The notes under the pieces: model-generated
The model's input: only the letters and a program-made list of their open reading frames with translations
What the model was told of the DNA's origin: nothing
Database searches by the model: none
Program-made: the position numbers and the translations under genes
NCBI GenBank assembly: GCA_903845935.1
Contig: CAIMZI010000091.1
Span: 62,001-126,000 of the forward strand
Reading direction: 5' to 3'
DNA: 64,000 nucleotides
DNA from: an uncultured beta proteobacterium
Lineage (GTDB): Bacteria > Pseudomonadota > Gammaproteobacteria > Burkholderiales > Burkholderiaceae_C
Part shown: positions 43,176 through 52,653 of the stretch, piece by piece
Layout of the letters: each line of letters starts with the position of its first letter
How positions within the stretch are numbered: position 1 is the stretch's first letter

Positions 43176-44409
43176 GGATAGCCACCACCGGATCGAGTCG
43201 CGCCGCACGCAGCGCGGGTGCAAAGGCCGCCAGCAGGCCGGTCAAGGTCGCCAGAACCAGGGCCACCAGCAGCATGCTGGAGTCAAACTCCAGAGGGAAA
43301 AGCGGCGTGCCATCGGCATTGCGCGCCAGCGTGGTCCACAGGCTCAAAGCGCCAGCGCCTATGCCGCAACCGACCAGCGCACCGCCAAAGGCCAGCAGCC
43401 CACCCTGCAGCAGAAACACCCGCAGAATCTGTCCGCGCGAGATGCCCATGGCGCGCAATATGCCGATCTCACGCGAGCGCTGCACCACCGAAACCACCAG
43501 CACGCTGGCAATGCCAAAGGCCACCGACAGGCCGACAAAAAAGCGGATGGCGGTGTTGGCCGTGGTCTGTGCGCTGACCGCAGCAAAGAACTGCGCGCTG
43601 TTCTTGATCCAGCTATCGGCCTCGACACCGGTGTCCGCCGCGATGCGTTGTGCCACCGTCTCGGCGGCGTAAATATCGGCTACGGTGACCTCTAAACTGG
43701 TAACACCGCCGGGCATGTTCAGCAGGCTTTGCGCCACGCGCAGAGTGGTGAAGGTGTTGCGTTGGTTGGCGCCCTTGTTGCCCAGGTCAAACACGCCAGA
43801 AATCGTCAGCACCGTGACCACGCCATTGGCTGCCGTGACGTGAAGCTTGTCGCCCACATCCACGCCCAGGTCGGAGCTGAGCTCGGTGCCGACCAGAATG
43901 TCGGAACTGCTCAGCCGCGTGCTGCCGCGCACCATCTTGTCGCTGAAATCAACGATGCGAAAATAAGTGGCGGGCTCAATGCCGGACACCGTCACCGCCT
44001 TGGTGGCGCTGCCACGCACCACCAGCACCGGCCCACTGGCCACCGGCGAAACCACCTTGACGCCATCCATGGCGCGTACCTGGGCCACCACCGCCTGCCA
44101 TTGGTCAATCGACTTGGTTTGCTGCAGGGGTGGCTGAATGATGGCGCCCTCCACCTGTCCGGGCAGCCCATCCGCACCACCGCGCAAGGCGCGCGTCACC
44201 TGCTGCGGCTGCACCAATTGGATATGCGACTGGGTGGACAGCACCCGGCGTATGAAGTTGCTTTGCATGCCCGAAAGCAGGGCCGACATGAACACGATGA
44301 CGCCCACGCCAATTGCCACACCGGCAATGATGAACACGGTCTGCAGGCGGCCCTCGCGCAAAAAGCGCACCGCCACAATCCATTCAAAGGGCAACCAGGC
44401 TGTGAACAC
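43168..44409 (-). CDS. ABC exporter permease (MacB/FtsX-like)
   Basis: A 413-residue permease with TM1 at about 23-45 ([24 protein letters not shown]), a large periplasmic domain (about 50-270) and a C-terminal group of three helices typical of FtsX/MacB/LolC ([30 protein letters not shown]). It has no fused ATPase domain, so it resembles DevC/LolC-type permeases that use a separate ATPase. It begins 9 bases after the membrane-fusion gene and overlaps the ATPase gene. Confidence 0.9.
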
Positions 44410-44418
44410 GCTATGCCC

Positions 44419-45642
44419 TTAATGCGCCGTGGCGTTGACGCGCAGGCGTTGTCCAGCCTGCACCGTAGCCGCTACTGGCAGCACTTGGTCGCCCTCATGC
44501 AATCCGTCCAGCAGCTCCACCAGGCCACCGCTGCGCAGACCCACTCTCACCGCCGCCTTGACGGCGCGCCCCTGTTCCACGCGCAACACCCAGGGTGCCG
44601 CGCTGTCGGCCTCATGCACGGCGGCGATGGGTAGCAGCAGCGCCTGGGCCCTGCGCGCGACCTCGATATCCACCGACACCGTCATATCCTGGCGCAGCAT
44701 CTCCGGCGCATCAGGCACGTCGAGCTTGACGTCCACCGCGCCGGTTTGCGCATTAATGCCGGGGTTTATGTAGATCAGAGTGGCGCTGAACTTTTGCTGT
44801 GGATAGGCATCGGCCGAGACCAGCGCTTTTTGCCCGAGCGCAATCAGGTGCAGGTTTTTTTCGTCTACGGCAATCACGATTTGGGTCTTTCCCTGGGGCG
44901 ACAGAGTCATCAGCAGCTTGCCGGGTTGAACCACATCACCCACCTCCACGTTGTGGGCAATCAACACGCCCGCTACGGGGGACCGAATGGACGCATAGCC
45001 GCTGCGTGCATGGGCGGCCTGCGCGGCGGCGCGGGCCTGATCGACTGCAGTGACTGCCACGGCGTAATCGCTGCCGACAGAGCCCGTGGTGTCCAGCTGC
45101 ATTTGTGCCGAGCGCAATTGCGCGTCGGCCAACTCAGCGGCCTTGCGCGCATCGTCCAGCGCGGCCTGGCCGATAAAACCCTGTTTGAAAAGGTCCTGGT
45201 TGCGCCGGTACGCGGCGCTGGCGTTATCCAGATTGGAGTGGGCCTGACGCAAGGCCTGCTCGGCCACTGGCGCCTGCACTTCGACCAGTTGGCGCAACTT
45301 GGCCCGGGCCTGCAGCACCGCAATATCGGCCTGGCGCTCGGCCGCCAGCACCTCATCCGGAACCAGTTCGATCAGCACAGCGCCAGCGTCCACGCTCTGC
45401 CCTTCGTTGACAGGCACCCTGGCCACGGTGGCCGTAATCTGCGCGCCTATGTCCACCCGGTGCGGGCTCTCCACGTGGCCGCTGGCAACGACAGACTGCA
45501 CGAAGTCGCGCCTCTGTACCCGCTCGACATCCAGCTGCGGACCCAGCCAATGCTGGACAGAGAAATAGGCCAGCACGCACAGGGCCAGCAGCAGCGCCAG
45601 GTACTGCCAGCGCCATTTAGTAATAATGGAAAGTTGGATCAT
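44419..45642 (-). CDS. Membrane-fusion (HlyD/MacA-type) component of an ABC exporter
   Basis: A 407-residue protein with one N-terminal membrane anchor (about 14-32). Lipoyl/barrel-sandwich halves flank a coiled-coil hairpin (about 95-205, rich in Ala/Gln/Glu; SGHVESPHRVDIGAQITATVA before it, IRSPVAGVLIAHNVEVGDVVQPG after it), followed by a beta-barrel domain. This is the periplasmic adaptor of the exporter encoded with the next two genes. No outer-membrane TolC-like gene is adjacent. The ATG at 45642 precedes a normal anchor; the upstream open frame has no similarity. Confidence 0.9.
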   Translation of the reverse strand: MIQLSIITKWRWQYLALLLALCVLAYFSVQHWLGPQLDVERVQRRDFVQSVVASGHVESPHRVDIGAQITATVARVPVNEGQSVDAGAVLIELVPDEVLAAERQADIAVLQARAKLRQLVEVQAPVAEQALRQAHSNLDNASAAYRRNQDLFKQGFIGQAALDDARKAAELADAQLRSAQMQLDTTGSVGSDYAVAVTAVDQARAAAQAAHARSGYASIRSPVAGVLIAHNVEVGDVVQPGKLLMTLSPQGKTQIVIAVDEKNLHLIALGQKALVSADAYPQQKFSATLIYINPGINAQTGAVDVKLDVPDAPEMLRQDMTVSVDIEVARRAQALLLPIAAVHEADSAAPWVLRVEQGRAVKAAVRVGLRSGGLVELLDGLHEGDQVLPVAATVQAGQRLRVNATAH

Positions 45643-45831
45643 TTCGTTCTTATGATTTAGCCGAAACCCGACTGCCTGAGAGTTGACATTATTCCGATGA
45701 TGATTGCAAGCGGGTCTGCAGTCCATGACATCGCGCAGTAAGCGGCGATCTATACCGTTCTTTACCTGAAGCGGCAATGCCAGCTTCAAAATGTAGGTCT
45801 TCTTGCATCGCTGGTGGCTCAATAATGCACC
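45643..45831. other. Divergent promoter region of the ABC exporter and MFS genes
   Basis: This 189-base stretch between divergent starts has no gene. It contains a TTGACA at about 45684-45689 without a convincing -10 element at the right distance. No clear operator palindrome was found. Confidence 0.4.
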
Positions 45832-47067
45832 ATGTCTGCGGCCGCCTTCCATGCCTCACTGCAATTGCTGCGTACCCGGCGCTTTAGCATGTTTTGGTTT
45901 GCCAGCCTGTTGTCCAACATCGGCACCTGGGCCCAACAGCTGGCCCAGCCCTGGTTGCTGCTGAGTCTGGGGGCGTCGCCCTTTGTGCTGGGGGTCGATG
46001 CGTTTGCCCTGGCGGCGCCGGTTTTTTTGCTCACCCTGGTGGGTGGCGCCCTGGCCGACGCCAGCGACCGGCGCAGCACCATTTTGAAGTTTCAAAGCCT
46101 GCAGATGCTGTGCCCCATCGTGATTGTGTTGCTGCTGTGGTTCCATGCGGCGCAGCCCTGGATGGTGATCGCGCTGTCACTGGTCGTCGGCATTACCGAC
46201 GGTCTGTCCATGCCTTCGTTCCAGTCCATCGTGCCATCGATTGTGGACAAGGCACAGATTCCCACCGGCCTTGCGCTGAACTCGACCCAGTTCAACCTGT
46301 CGCGCATTCTGGGGCCGGCGCTGGCCGGTGTGTTGATGGGCAGTGTCGGCGCGGCCGGTGCCTTTGGCGTCAGCGCACTGTCTTATGTGCCCTTCATTCT
46401 GGTCGCACTGTGGGTGTTGCCGCGTGGCACGCCCGGTTCCAAGAGTCTGCAAGGGATCGGTTTTACCTGGGCCCGTTTGCAGGCCAATGTGCACGAAATT
46501 CTGGCCCAACCGGTGCTGCTCAGCGCGTTGACGACGGTGTTGATTTCGGGTCTATTCTGCGCGCCATTGGTGGTGTTTTGCCCGGTTCTGGTGCAGCAGA
46601 CCATGCACGGCGATGTGAGCAATTTCAGCCTTGCCGTGGGCGCCTTTGGCATGGGGGGCTTGTTAGGTGCCATCAGCCTGCTGGGACTAGACGCGCGGCG
46701 CAATCGACGCGCCATCACCTCGGTCTTTGCACTGGGCTATGGTCTGGTCGTGGTGCTGGCATCGCAGGCCACTTCGGTCTGGGGCCTGACGCTGCTGTTT
46801 GCCTGCGCCGGCTATGCCATGACCCTGAGCAATACCTCCGCCAACACCTTGCTGCAATCCGCATCGGCCAGCGCCATGCGCGGCCAGACCGTCAGCCTGT
46901 TCATGTTGGTGATGCGCGGCGGCATGGCACTGGGTGGGCTGCTGACCGGCGTGTCCATCGGACTGCTCGGTGTGCGTGAGGCTCTGTTGCTCAATGGCCT
47001 GCTGGCACTGACCTGCCAAGCGCTGGTTGCGGTTTACTGGGCGCGCCGGGCGCATGATGGGCTCTAA
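45832..47067 (+). CDS. MFS transporter (MFS_3/EntS-like)
   Basis: A 411-residue inner-membrane protein with about 12 hydrophobic helices. FWFASLLSNIGTWAQQLAQPWLLLSL and ALADASDRRSTILKFQS (motif A-like loop), together with GLSMPSFQSIVPSIVDKAQIPTGLALNSTQFNLSRILGPALAGVL, are typical of the MFS_3 group that includes EntS and many uncharacterised exporters. The substrate is unknown. It is divergent from the ABC exporter and followed after 30 bases by an RNB ribonuclease gene. Confidence 0.9.
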   Translation: MSAAAFHASLQLLRTRRFSMFWFASLLSNIGTWAQQLAQPWLLLSLGASPFVLGVDAFALAAPVFLLTLVGGALADASDRRSTILKFQSLQMLCPIVIVLLLWFHAAQPWMVIALSLVVGITDGLSMPSFQSIVPSIVDKAQIPTGLALNSTQFNLSRILGPALAGVLMGSVGAAGAFGVSALSYVPFILVALWVLPRGTPGSKSLQGIGFTWARLQANVHEILAQPVLLSALTTVLISGLFCAPLVVFCPVLVQQTMHGDVSNFSLAVGAFGMGGLLGAISLLGLDARRNRRAITSVFALGYGLVVVLASQATSVWGLTLLFACAGYAMTLSNTSANTLLQSASASAMRGQTVSLFMLVMRGGMALGGLLTGVSIGLLGVREALLLNGLLALTCQALVAVYWARRAHDGL

Positions 47068-47097
47068 TAGGCCAGGCCGTCACACCGAGAACAGCTC

Positions 47098-48582
47098 TTG
47101 AAACTCCACACCACACCCAAAAATTCGCACCACAAATCCGACCTGGTGCGCATCGCCAACAACGCCATGCACGAGCGCCAGTTGCTGACGGAGTTTTCTG
47201 CCCAGGTGATGCATGAGGTAGCGGCGATGAGGGGTGCAGCAAACGATACCGACCCGGCCATCCGCGATAAGCGCGCGCTGCTCTGGTGCTCAATAGACAA
47301 CGATGATTCGCTGGATCTGGACCAACTCACTTTCCTGGAGCCGCTGTCTCAGGGCAAGACACGCCTGTATGTGGCCGTTGCCGATGTCGATGCCCTGGTC
47401 AAAAAGGGCTCGGCCATTGACGAGCATGCGCGCACCAATACCGCTTCGGTCTACACCTCGGCATGCAACTTTTCGATGTTGCCACAGCGCCTGTGCAACG
47501 ACCTGAGCTCGCTCAACGGCGGCGTGGACCGACTCGCGGTGGTTACCGAGATGGATTTTTCAGAGACTGGGCAGCTGTTGCAGTACTCCCTGTACCGCGC
47601 CCATGTACACAACCAGGCAAAGCTGGCCTATGACGCGGTGGCGCTGTGGATCACCGGTGACGGACCTCTGCCCGAAGCGACACAGCGCGTGCCCGGCATG
47701 GAGATGCAGCTGCGCCAGCAGGACATACTGGCGCAAAAAATGCGTCGGTTGCGCCACGCCAAGGGTTCTCTGGAGTTTGAAACCTTCCAGCCACGCGCGC
47801 TGTTTGAGGGAGAGAAGGTGGTGGGCATTGCGCAGCAGGTGCAGAACCGCGCACGCCAGCTCATAGAAGAATTCATGATTAGCGCCAACAGTTGCAATGC
47901 CCGCTATCTGGCGCAAAGCGGCACCGGCTCACTGCGCCGCGTGGTTCGCTCGCCGGACCGCTGGCTACGTATTGTGGATGTGGCCAAGCAGTACGGCGAA
48001 AGCCTGCCGCCGCAGCCCGACTCGGTTGCGCTGGAGGCCTTTCTGGCTAAGCGCCACCTGGCAGACCCGTTGCGCTTTGCCGATCTGTCCCTGGTGATTG
48101 TCAAGCTCATGGGCTCGGGCGAATACGTGGTGGAGGCGCCCGGCGAGGCTGCCGTCGGGCACTTTGGCCTGGCGGTACGCGACTACACCCATTCCACGGC
48201 ACCCAATCGGCGCTATCCCGATCTGGTGAGCTCGCGCCTGTTGAAAAGCGCCATCGCCGGGCAGGCGGCTCCCTACTCCCTAAGCGAACTCGCGGCTCTG
48301 GCGCAACACTGCACCCGGCAGGAGGATGCGGTGCGCAAGGTGGAGCGCCGCATGCGCAAGTCCGATGCGGCGCTGGTGCTGGAGTCGCGCATTGGCGAAG
48401 ACTTTGACGCCATCGTCACCGGCAACGCCATCGACGGAAGCTGGGTGCGGCTGTTGTCGCCCCCGGTGGAGGGCAAGCTGCTGAGTTCCAGTGGACCTGC
48501 CATCGGTGACAAGGTCCGGGTGCGGCTGCTGTCCACCAATGTGGAAAAGGGCTTTATAGACTTCGCCCTGCTGAATAAGTGA
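47098..48582 (+). CDS. RNB-domain ribonuclease (RNase II/R family)
   Basis: A 494-residue protein whose RNB catalytic domain (about 55-385) has the metal-binding aspartates in SIDNDDSLDLDQL and the family motif FGLAVRDYTHSTAPNRRYPDLV. A short S1-like beta domain follows (about 420-494). The N-terminal cold-shock RNA-binding domains of RNase II/R are absent, so it is a short-form RNB protein. The start is most likely TTG at 47098 with GAGA about 8 bases upstream; the first ATG would remove 23 residues. It ends in a palindromic repeat shared with the convergent gene. Confidence 0.88.
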   Translation: MKLHTTPKNSHHKSDLVRIANNAMHERQLLTEFSAQVMHEVAAMRGAANDTDPAIRDKRALLWCSIDNDDSLDLDQLTFLEPLSQGKTRLYVAVADVDALVKKGSAIDEHARTNTASVYTSACNFSMLPQRLCNDLSSLNGGVDRLAVVTEMDFSETGQLLQYSLYRAHVHNQAKLAYDAVALWITGDGPLPEATQRVPGMEMQLRQQDILAQKMRRLRHAKGSLEFETFQPRALFEGEKVVGIAQQVQNRARQLIEEFMISANSCNARYLAQSGTGSLRRVVRSPDRWLRIVDVAKQYGESLPPQPDSVALEAFLAKRHLADPLRFADLSLVIVKLMGSGEYVVEAPGEAAVGHFGLAVRDYTHSTAPNRRYPDLVSSRLLKSAIAGQAAPYSLSELAALAQHCTRQEDAVRKVERRMRKSDAALVLESRIGEDFDAIVTGNAIDGSWVRLLSPPVEGKLLSSSGPAIGDKVRVRLLSTNVEKGFIDFALLNK

Positions 48583-48612
48583 GCCCCACGCTCCGCGCGT
48601 TGGACGCGGGCT
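48582..48612. repeat. Palindromic GC-rich repeat between convergent genes
   Basis: AGCCC at 48582-48586 and GGGCT at 48608-48612 enclose CACGCTCCGCGCGTTGG. It begins at the last base of the ribonuclease stop and ends at the aldo/keto reductase stop, so it fills the convergent gap. It shares the AGCCCCACGCTCC core with the radA insertion and probably works as a terminator hairpin. Confidence 0.5.
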
Positions 48613-49610
48613 TAAAACGCCTCGGTATCCACCTCGCTGCTGGCCTGCGCGTCGTAGCGCGCACCGACGATGGTGGACTGGTTGATTAGCACGTCCAGCG
48701 CTGCAATCACGTCCGAGCTAAGTTGCACGGCGTCGGCACCGGCGTTGTCGACGATATGGTCCAGGCGCTGGCTGCCGGGGATCGGGATGATGTGCGGCGC
48801 CTTCTGCAACAGCCAGGCCAGTGCCAGCTGAGCTGGTGTGCAGCCAGCCTGCTGCGACAGGGCGCGGTAGGGCGTCAGCAGTTCGCGGTTACGCGCATAG
48901 TTTGCCGATTCAAAGCGCGGCATGGTTCGGCGTATGTCCTTGGCGTGCAAGGCTGATACATCACTGATCAAGTCTGACAAATAGCCGCGCGCCAGCGGGC
49001 TGAAGGCGACAAAGGCCACACCCAGTTCCTGGCAGGCATTGAGCACGGCAATTTCGGCGTTGCGGCTCCACAGCGAATACTCGGTTTGCACGGCGGCAAT
49101 CGGATGCACGGCATGAGCACGTCGCAGCGTGGCGGCAGAGACCTCGCTCAGGCCCAGCGCACGCACATATCCTTTTTCCACCATGCGCGCCATGGCGCCC
49201 ACGCTGTCCTCAATCGACACGGCCTTGTCCCAGCGGTGTAGGTAATACAGGTCGATCACCTCGGTGTTGAGGCGGCGCAGGCTGTCTTCGCACTGTCGCA
49301 TCAAGGTTTCGGGTCCGCCGTCAATCACGCGCACCGGTTTGCCGTCCACGCGGGTGATTTCCATGCCGCATTTGCTTGACAGCACAATCTGGGATCGGTG
49401 CGCCCGCAGCACCCGCCCGACGCGCTCTTCGTTCAGTCCGCCACCGTACAAGGTGGCCGTGTCCATCAAGCTGTAACCGGCCTCCAGTGCACCGAGCAGG
49501 GCACGCTCGCCGTCGGCCTCGCTCACCGCCGGGCCATAGCCATGGTCCAGGTTCATGCAACCCAGACCGATACGGCCCACCTGAAAATTTCCTAACGCGC
49601 GTTTCTGCAT
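48612..49610 (-). CDS. Aldo/keto reductase
   Basis: A 332-residue NADPH-dependent oxidoreductase with a TIM-barrel AKR fold. It has the catalytic Asp and Tyr in DTATLYGGG, the Lys in VLSSKCG, the His in DLYYLHRWD and cofactor residues near IPIPGSQRLDHI. The ATG at 49610 has GGAGA 7 bases upstream. The substrate is unknown. It lies 23 bases downstream of the FTR1 gene on the same strand and could be read through from it. Confidence 0.92.
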   Translation of the reverse strand: MQKRALGNFQVGRIGLGCMNLDHGYGPAVSEADGERALLGALEAGYSLMDTATLYGGGLNEERVGRVLRAHRSQIVLSSKCGMEITRVDGKPVRVIDGGPETLMRQCEDSLRRLNTEVIDLYYLHRWDKAVSIEDSVGAMARMVEKGYVRALGLSEVSAATLRRAHAVHPIAAVQTEYSLWSRNAEIAVLNACQELGVAFVAFSPLARGYLSDLISDVSALHAKDIRRTMPRFESANYARNRELLTPYRALSQQAGCTPAQLALAWLLQKAPHIIPIPGSQRLDHIVDNAGADAVQLSSDVIAALDVLINQSTIVGARYDAQASSEVDTEAF

Positions 49611-49633
49611 CACAAGCTCTCCAAAGAAGCTGC

Positions 49634-50458
49634 CTACCTGGGCACCGGCGGTTTTGCGCGGCTGGATACCCAGCGCATGGCGGTAGCGATGGTCAGCAAG
49701 ACCAGCACATAGGTCAGCACCTGCATGCCGGCCGGTTGCGATTCATAGCCGACCAGGCCATGGAGAATGGTGCCCACCACCGTTTTTTGATCCAGCATGC
49801 CGGAGCTGTCCCAGAGCGGTGCGCCCAAGCTGGGCAACAGGTCGGCCTGCACCAGCAATCGCGCCGCTTGCGAGGCCATGCTGGACGCCAGCAGCAGCAC
49901 CAGCACGCCGGTGGCGGCGAAAAAGCGGCTCACTGGAATGCGCAGCAGACCCAGGTACAGCAAACCGGCAATCGCGCCGCCGCATGCCAGCCCCAGTGAA
50001 CCACCCAAGAACGTGTCGCGCAGGCCGTTGTCGCCGCTGTTGGCCACGCCATAGAGAAACAACACGGTTTCCGAGCCTTCGCGCAGCACGGCCAGCGCGA
50101 TCACTACCAGAATCACCGAGCGCTCCTTGCCACCCTCATTGACCGCGCGCGCGGTACTTTTAATTTGCATCGCCAGCTCGCGGCCATGAGAAGCCATCCA
50201 GATGTTGTGCCAGGCCAGCATGGCCACCGCGATCACCAAAATTCCCACATTGAAAAGCTCCTGGCCCATGCCGTCGGCCACGCTGGAGATGCGTTCCATG
50301 CCACTGGCCACCAGGGCCGAGCCCAGCAGGCCGATCAACACACCACCGGCAATCCACTTGCCCCGGTGGCTGATGCCACGCGTTGCAGCGACCATGATGC
50401 TGATGATGAGAAAGGCTTCCAGTGACTCCCGAAAGACAATGATGGCGGCAGAAAACAT
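49634..50458 (-). CDS. FTR1-family iron permease (FtrC/EfeU-like)
   Basis: A 274-residue inner-membrane permease with seven hydrophobic segments and two REXXE iron-coordination motifs, FRESLE (about 9-14) and LREGSE (about 125-130). Family members import iron after oxidation of Fe(II). GGGAG lies about 7 bases before the ATG. It follows a cupredoxin-domain gene by 14 bases. Neither a p19-like protein nor the ferredoxin-like membrane protein of complete Ftr systems is present nearby. Confidence 0.93.
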   Translation of the reverse strand: MFSAAIIVFRESLEAFLIISIMVAATRGISHRGKWIAGGVLIGLLGSALVASGMERISSVADGMGQELFNVGILVIAVAMLAWHNIWMASHGRELAMQIKSTARAVNEGGKERSVILVVIALAVLREGSETVLFLYGVANSGDNGLRDTFLGGSLGLACGGAIAGLLYLGLLRIPVSRFFAATGVLVLLLASSMASQAARLLVQADLLPSLGAPLWDSSGMLDQKTVVGTILHGLVGYESQPAGMQVLTYVLVLLTIATAMRWVSSRAKPPVPR

Positions 50459-50472
50459 GGCGGGCTCCCTGC

Positions 50473-50802
50473 TTATTCGACGACGATCGTGCCCTGGGCG
50501 GCCGCTTCGGTCTCGTGGTACTCCTCAACGAATTCGTAGCGTCCGGCCTTCAACGGTCCCAGGCTCACAATACCGGTGGACTTACCAGGTATGACTTTTT
50601 CACGGCCCAGAGGCTTGCTCTCGAATTCCGCCGGGGTCACATCCTGGTTCACCACCAACAGCTTGATCTTCTTGCCAGCCGGCAGCTTGAGCTCCTTGGG
50701 TGCAAAGGCATGGTCCTTGATGGTCAACGTGAATTCGTCGGCGGCGGCGAATGCCTGCAATGCAGCCAATGACAAGACGGAAATGGCGATCAGTTTCTTC
50801 AT
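50473..50802 (-). CDS. Periplasmic cupredoxin-domain protein of the iron uptake pair
   Basis: A 109-residue protein with a signal peptide (about 1-21, ending QAFAAA) and a single cupredoxin-like domain (EFTLTIKDHAFAPKELKLPAGKKI ... PLKAGRYEFVEEYHETEAAAQGTIVVE). The Cys of type-1 copper sites is absent, as in EfeO/FtrB-type cupredoxins used for iron transport. The ATG at 50802 gives the signal peptide; the longer upstream open frame runs through the Fur box and is not credible. It is first in the operon with FTR1. Confidence 0.88.
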   Translation of the reverse strand: MKKLIAISVLSLAALQAFAAADEFTLTIKDHAFAPKELKLPAGKKIKLLVVNQDVTPAEFESKPLGREKVIPGKSTGIVSLGPLKAGRYEFVEEYHETEAAAQGTIVVE

Positions 50803-50821
50803 GGAGTACACCGCTTTTATT

Positions 50822-50836
50822 TGAGAATGATTCTCA
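50822..50836. promoter_or_regulatory. Fur box upstream of the iron-uptake genes
   Basis: TGAGAAT-G-ATTCTCA is a perfect 7-1-7 palindrome in the form recognised by Fur. It lies 20 bases upstream of the cupredoxin start and about 127 bases from the divergent glutathione peroxidase start. Iron-dependent repression of the cupredoxin/FTR1 genes follows from this. Confidence 0.85.
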
Positions 50837-50962
50837 TTGTACTCACGAAATACCCTTTTTGTAATAGGGTTTAAAAAGACGTTGCCAACAATGGGGCCAC
50901 TTCGGTCGACGACGCACGGGCCAGGCACATGGGCAAGAATGGCTGATCACTAGGAGAGTTTA

Positions 50963-51448
50963 ATGACCACTGTGTACGACTTTGAAGCCTTGCAAATTGA
51001 CGGTAAGACGCTGCCACTGGACCAGTTCAAGGGGCAGGTGCTGCTGATCGTCAATACCGCCAGTGCCTGCGGTTTTACCCCTCAATTCGCCGGACTGGAA
51101 ACCTTGCATCAGCAATTTGGCGGCCAGGGCCTCACGGTGCTGGGTTTCCCCTGCAACCAGTTTGGCGCCCAGGACAGCGGCAGCAATGCCGAGATTGCCG
51201 ATTTTTGCCAGCTGAATTACGGCGTCACATTCGCGATGATGTCCAAGATCGATGTCAACGGCGCAACTGCTCACCCGCTCTACCAATGGCTGAGCGAGGA
51301 GGCGCGCGGCCTTTTGGGTAGCAAGTCCATCAAATGGAATTTCACCAAGTTTCTGGTCGGCAAGGACGGCGCCGTGCTCAAGCGCTACGCCCCCACCGAC
51401 ACGCCCCAGAGCCTGGCCAAAGACATAGAAGAAGCCCTGGCCGCGTAA
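50963..51448 (+). CDS. Glutathione peroxidase family protein (Cys type)
   Basis: A 161-residue thiol peroxidase of the GPx/BtuE family. It has NTASACGFTPQFAGLE with the peroxidatic Cys (about 36), GFPCNQFGAQDSG with a second Cys and the Gln, and KWNFTKFLVGKDG with the Trp/Asn of the active site. An AGGAGAG site lies 5 bases before the ATG. It is divergent from the Fur-controlled genes and convergent with ccmI (4-base gap). Peroxide removal near iron uptake is sensible but the link is inference. Confidence 0.94.
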   Translation: MTTVYDFEALQIDGKTLPLDQFKGQVLLIVNTASACGFTPQFAGLETLHQQFGGQGLTVLGFPCNQFGAQDSGSNAEIADFCQLNYGVTFAMMSKIDVNGATAHPLYQWLSEEARGLLGSKSIKWNFTKFLVGKDGAVLKRYAPTDTPQSLAKDIEEALAA

Positions 51449-51452
51449 AAAA

Positions 51453-52631
51453 TTATTTTACGGAGTCCTTGATTTCAATCTTCAGGTCGGTACTGCCAAC
51501 GCTCACCGCTGCCGACTGACCGGACAGGTCGCCAGGCTGCGGCATGGCGTTGCCGCTCTTGCTGACGCGCGCGCCCACAATCACATTGCTCTGGCTGGAT
51601 AGCGCCGTCGCAGGCGACATGGCCATGCTGTCATTCAAGTTAAACGAGATCGGCAGGTCTTTGACCTGCTTGCGCAGAATCGCCAAGGGCATGCGCGAGC
51701 CTTCTACGGCACGGGCAAACACAAACACCGTGTCCTCGGGCTGTGCCTGTTTAGCCAGTGCCGCCGACAGCGTGACGGTACCGCTGACCGAGGCGCCGCT
51801 GGCCGCTGCAGCCGGTGCGGCATCTAGCGGTTTGGCAGCGGGCGGCAGGCCGGCCAGACTGCGTGCCTCGTCAATGGCCGACTCCACCTGTTTCGAGAAC
51901 ACGTTACCTGGGGGGGCGATTTGGGTCAGCTTTTCCCAGATCTTCACCGCATCCGCATAGTCTTTCTTGTTGAAGGCATAGGTGCCGGCCAGATACAAGG
52001 CCTTGAGATTTTTGGGGTCGATCTTGAGGGCACGCTCAACCAGCTTCATCGGTTCGCCCTCCAGGTTGCTATTGTTGTTGACGGCCAGCGAGTCGGCATA
52101 GTCGACGATCAAGGTGGCATCGTCCTTGCGCAGGCTCAAGGCTTTTTCATACGCCTTGAGCGCGTCGGCGTGACGGCCCAGCACGCTGTACGAGCGCGCC
52201 AACATGGACCAGCCTTCCACATCGTCGGGCTTCTGCTTGAGACGCTCGGCCAGCTTTTCGGTCATGGCGACGATTTGCTCGGAGGTGGTGGAATGCGGAG
52301 CCGGTTGGCCATCGGCCGATGCCGTCTGCGACTGCTCGGCCTGCTCCTGCGCCGGCATGCCCTTCCACAGATAACCGGCGCCCGCAACAGCGATGATGGC
52401 GACAGTCAGACCGGCCAGCATCAGACCAGTCGGTTTGCCTGAGGCCGCAGCCGATGGCGCAACTGTCTTGCCTACGGCAGGAACCGGCGCACCGGCCATC
52501 ACCAGATCCAGAATCTGGCGCTCCAGCGCCACCTTGTCTTCTTGAAATTTGGCGTCTGGCAAGATGCCGCTGGCATTGAGCTGCGTGAGTTGGGCCAGCT
52601 TTTGTTTCAGGCTGTCAATCGTAATCTTCAT
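51453..52631 (-). CDS. ccmI: Cytochrome c maturation protein CcmI (TPR)
   Basis: A 392-residue protein with an N-terminal coiled region (MKITIDSLKQKLAQL ... KVALERQILDLVMAG), one membrane helix (about 69-89), a TPR region (about 125-270; GWSMLARSYSVLGRHADALKAYEKAL) and a C-terminal beta-rich domain (about 290-392). It presents apocytochrome c to the haem ligase (CcmF/H). The ATG at 52631 is chosen; the longer upstream frame overlaps ccmH in another frame. The first membrane segment usual in long CcmI proteins is missing. It is the last gene of the ccm operon. Confidence 0.85.
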   Translation of the reverse strand: MKITIDSLKQKLAQLTQLNASGILPDAKFQEDKVALERQILDLVMAGAPVPAVGKTVAPSAAASGKPTGLMLAGLTVAIIAVAGAGYLWKGMPAQEQAEQSQTASADGQPAPHSTTSEQIVAMTEKLAERLKQKPDDVEGWSMLARSYSVLGRHADALKAYEKALSLRKDDATLIVDYADSLAVNNNSNLEGEPMKLVERALKIDPKNLKALYLAGTYAFNKKDYADAVKIWEKLTQIAPPGNVFSKQVESAIDEARSLAGLPPAAKPLDAAPAAAASGASVSGTVTLSAALAKQAQPEDTVFVFARAVEGSRMPLAILRKQVKDLPISFNLNDSMAMSPATALSSQSNVIVGARVSKSGNAMPQPGDLSGQSAAVSVGSTDLKIEIKDSVK

Positions 52632-52653
52632 CTTTTCAAATCTCGTTTTTGGT

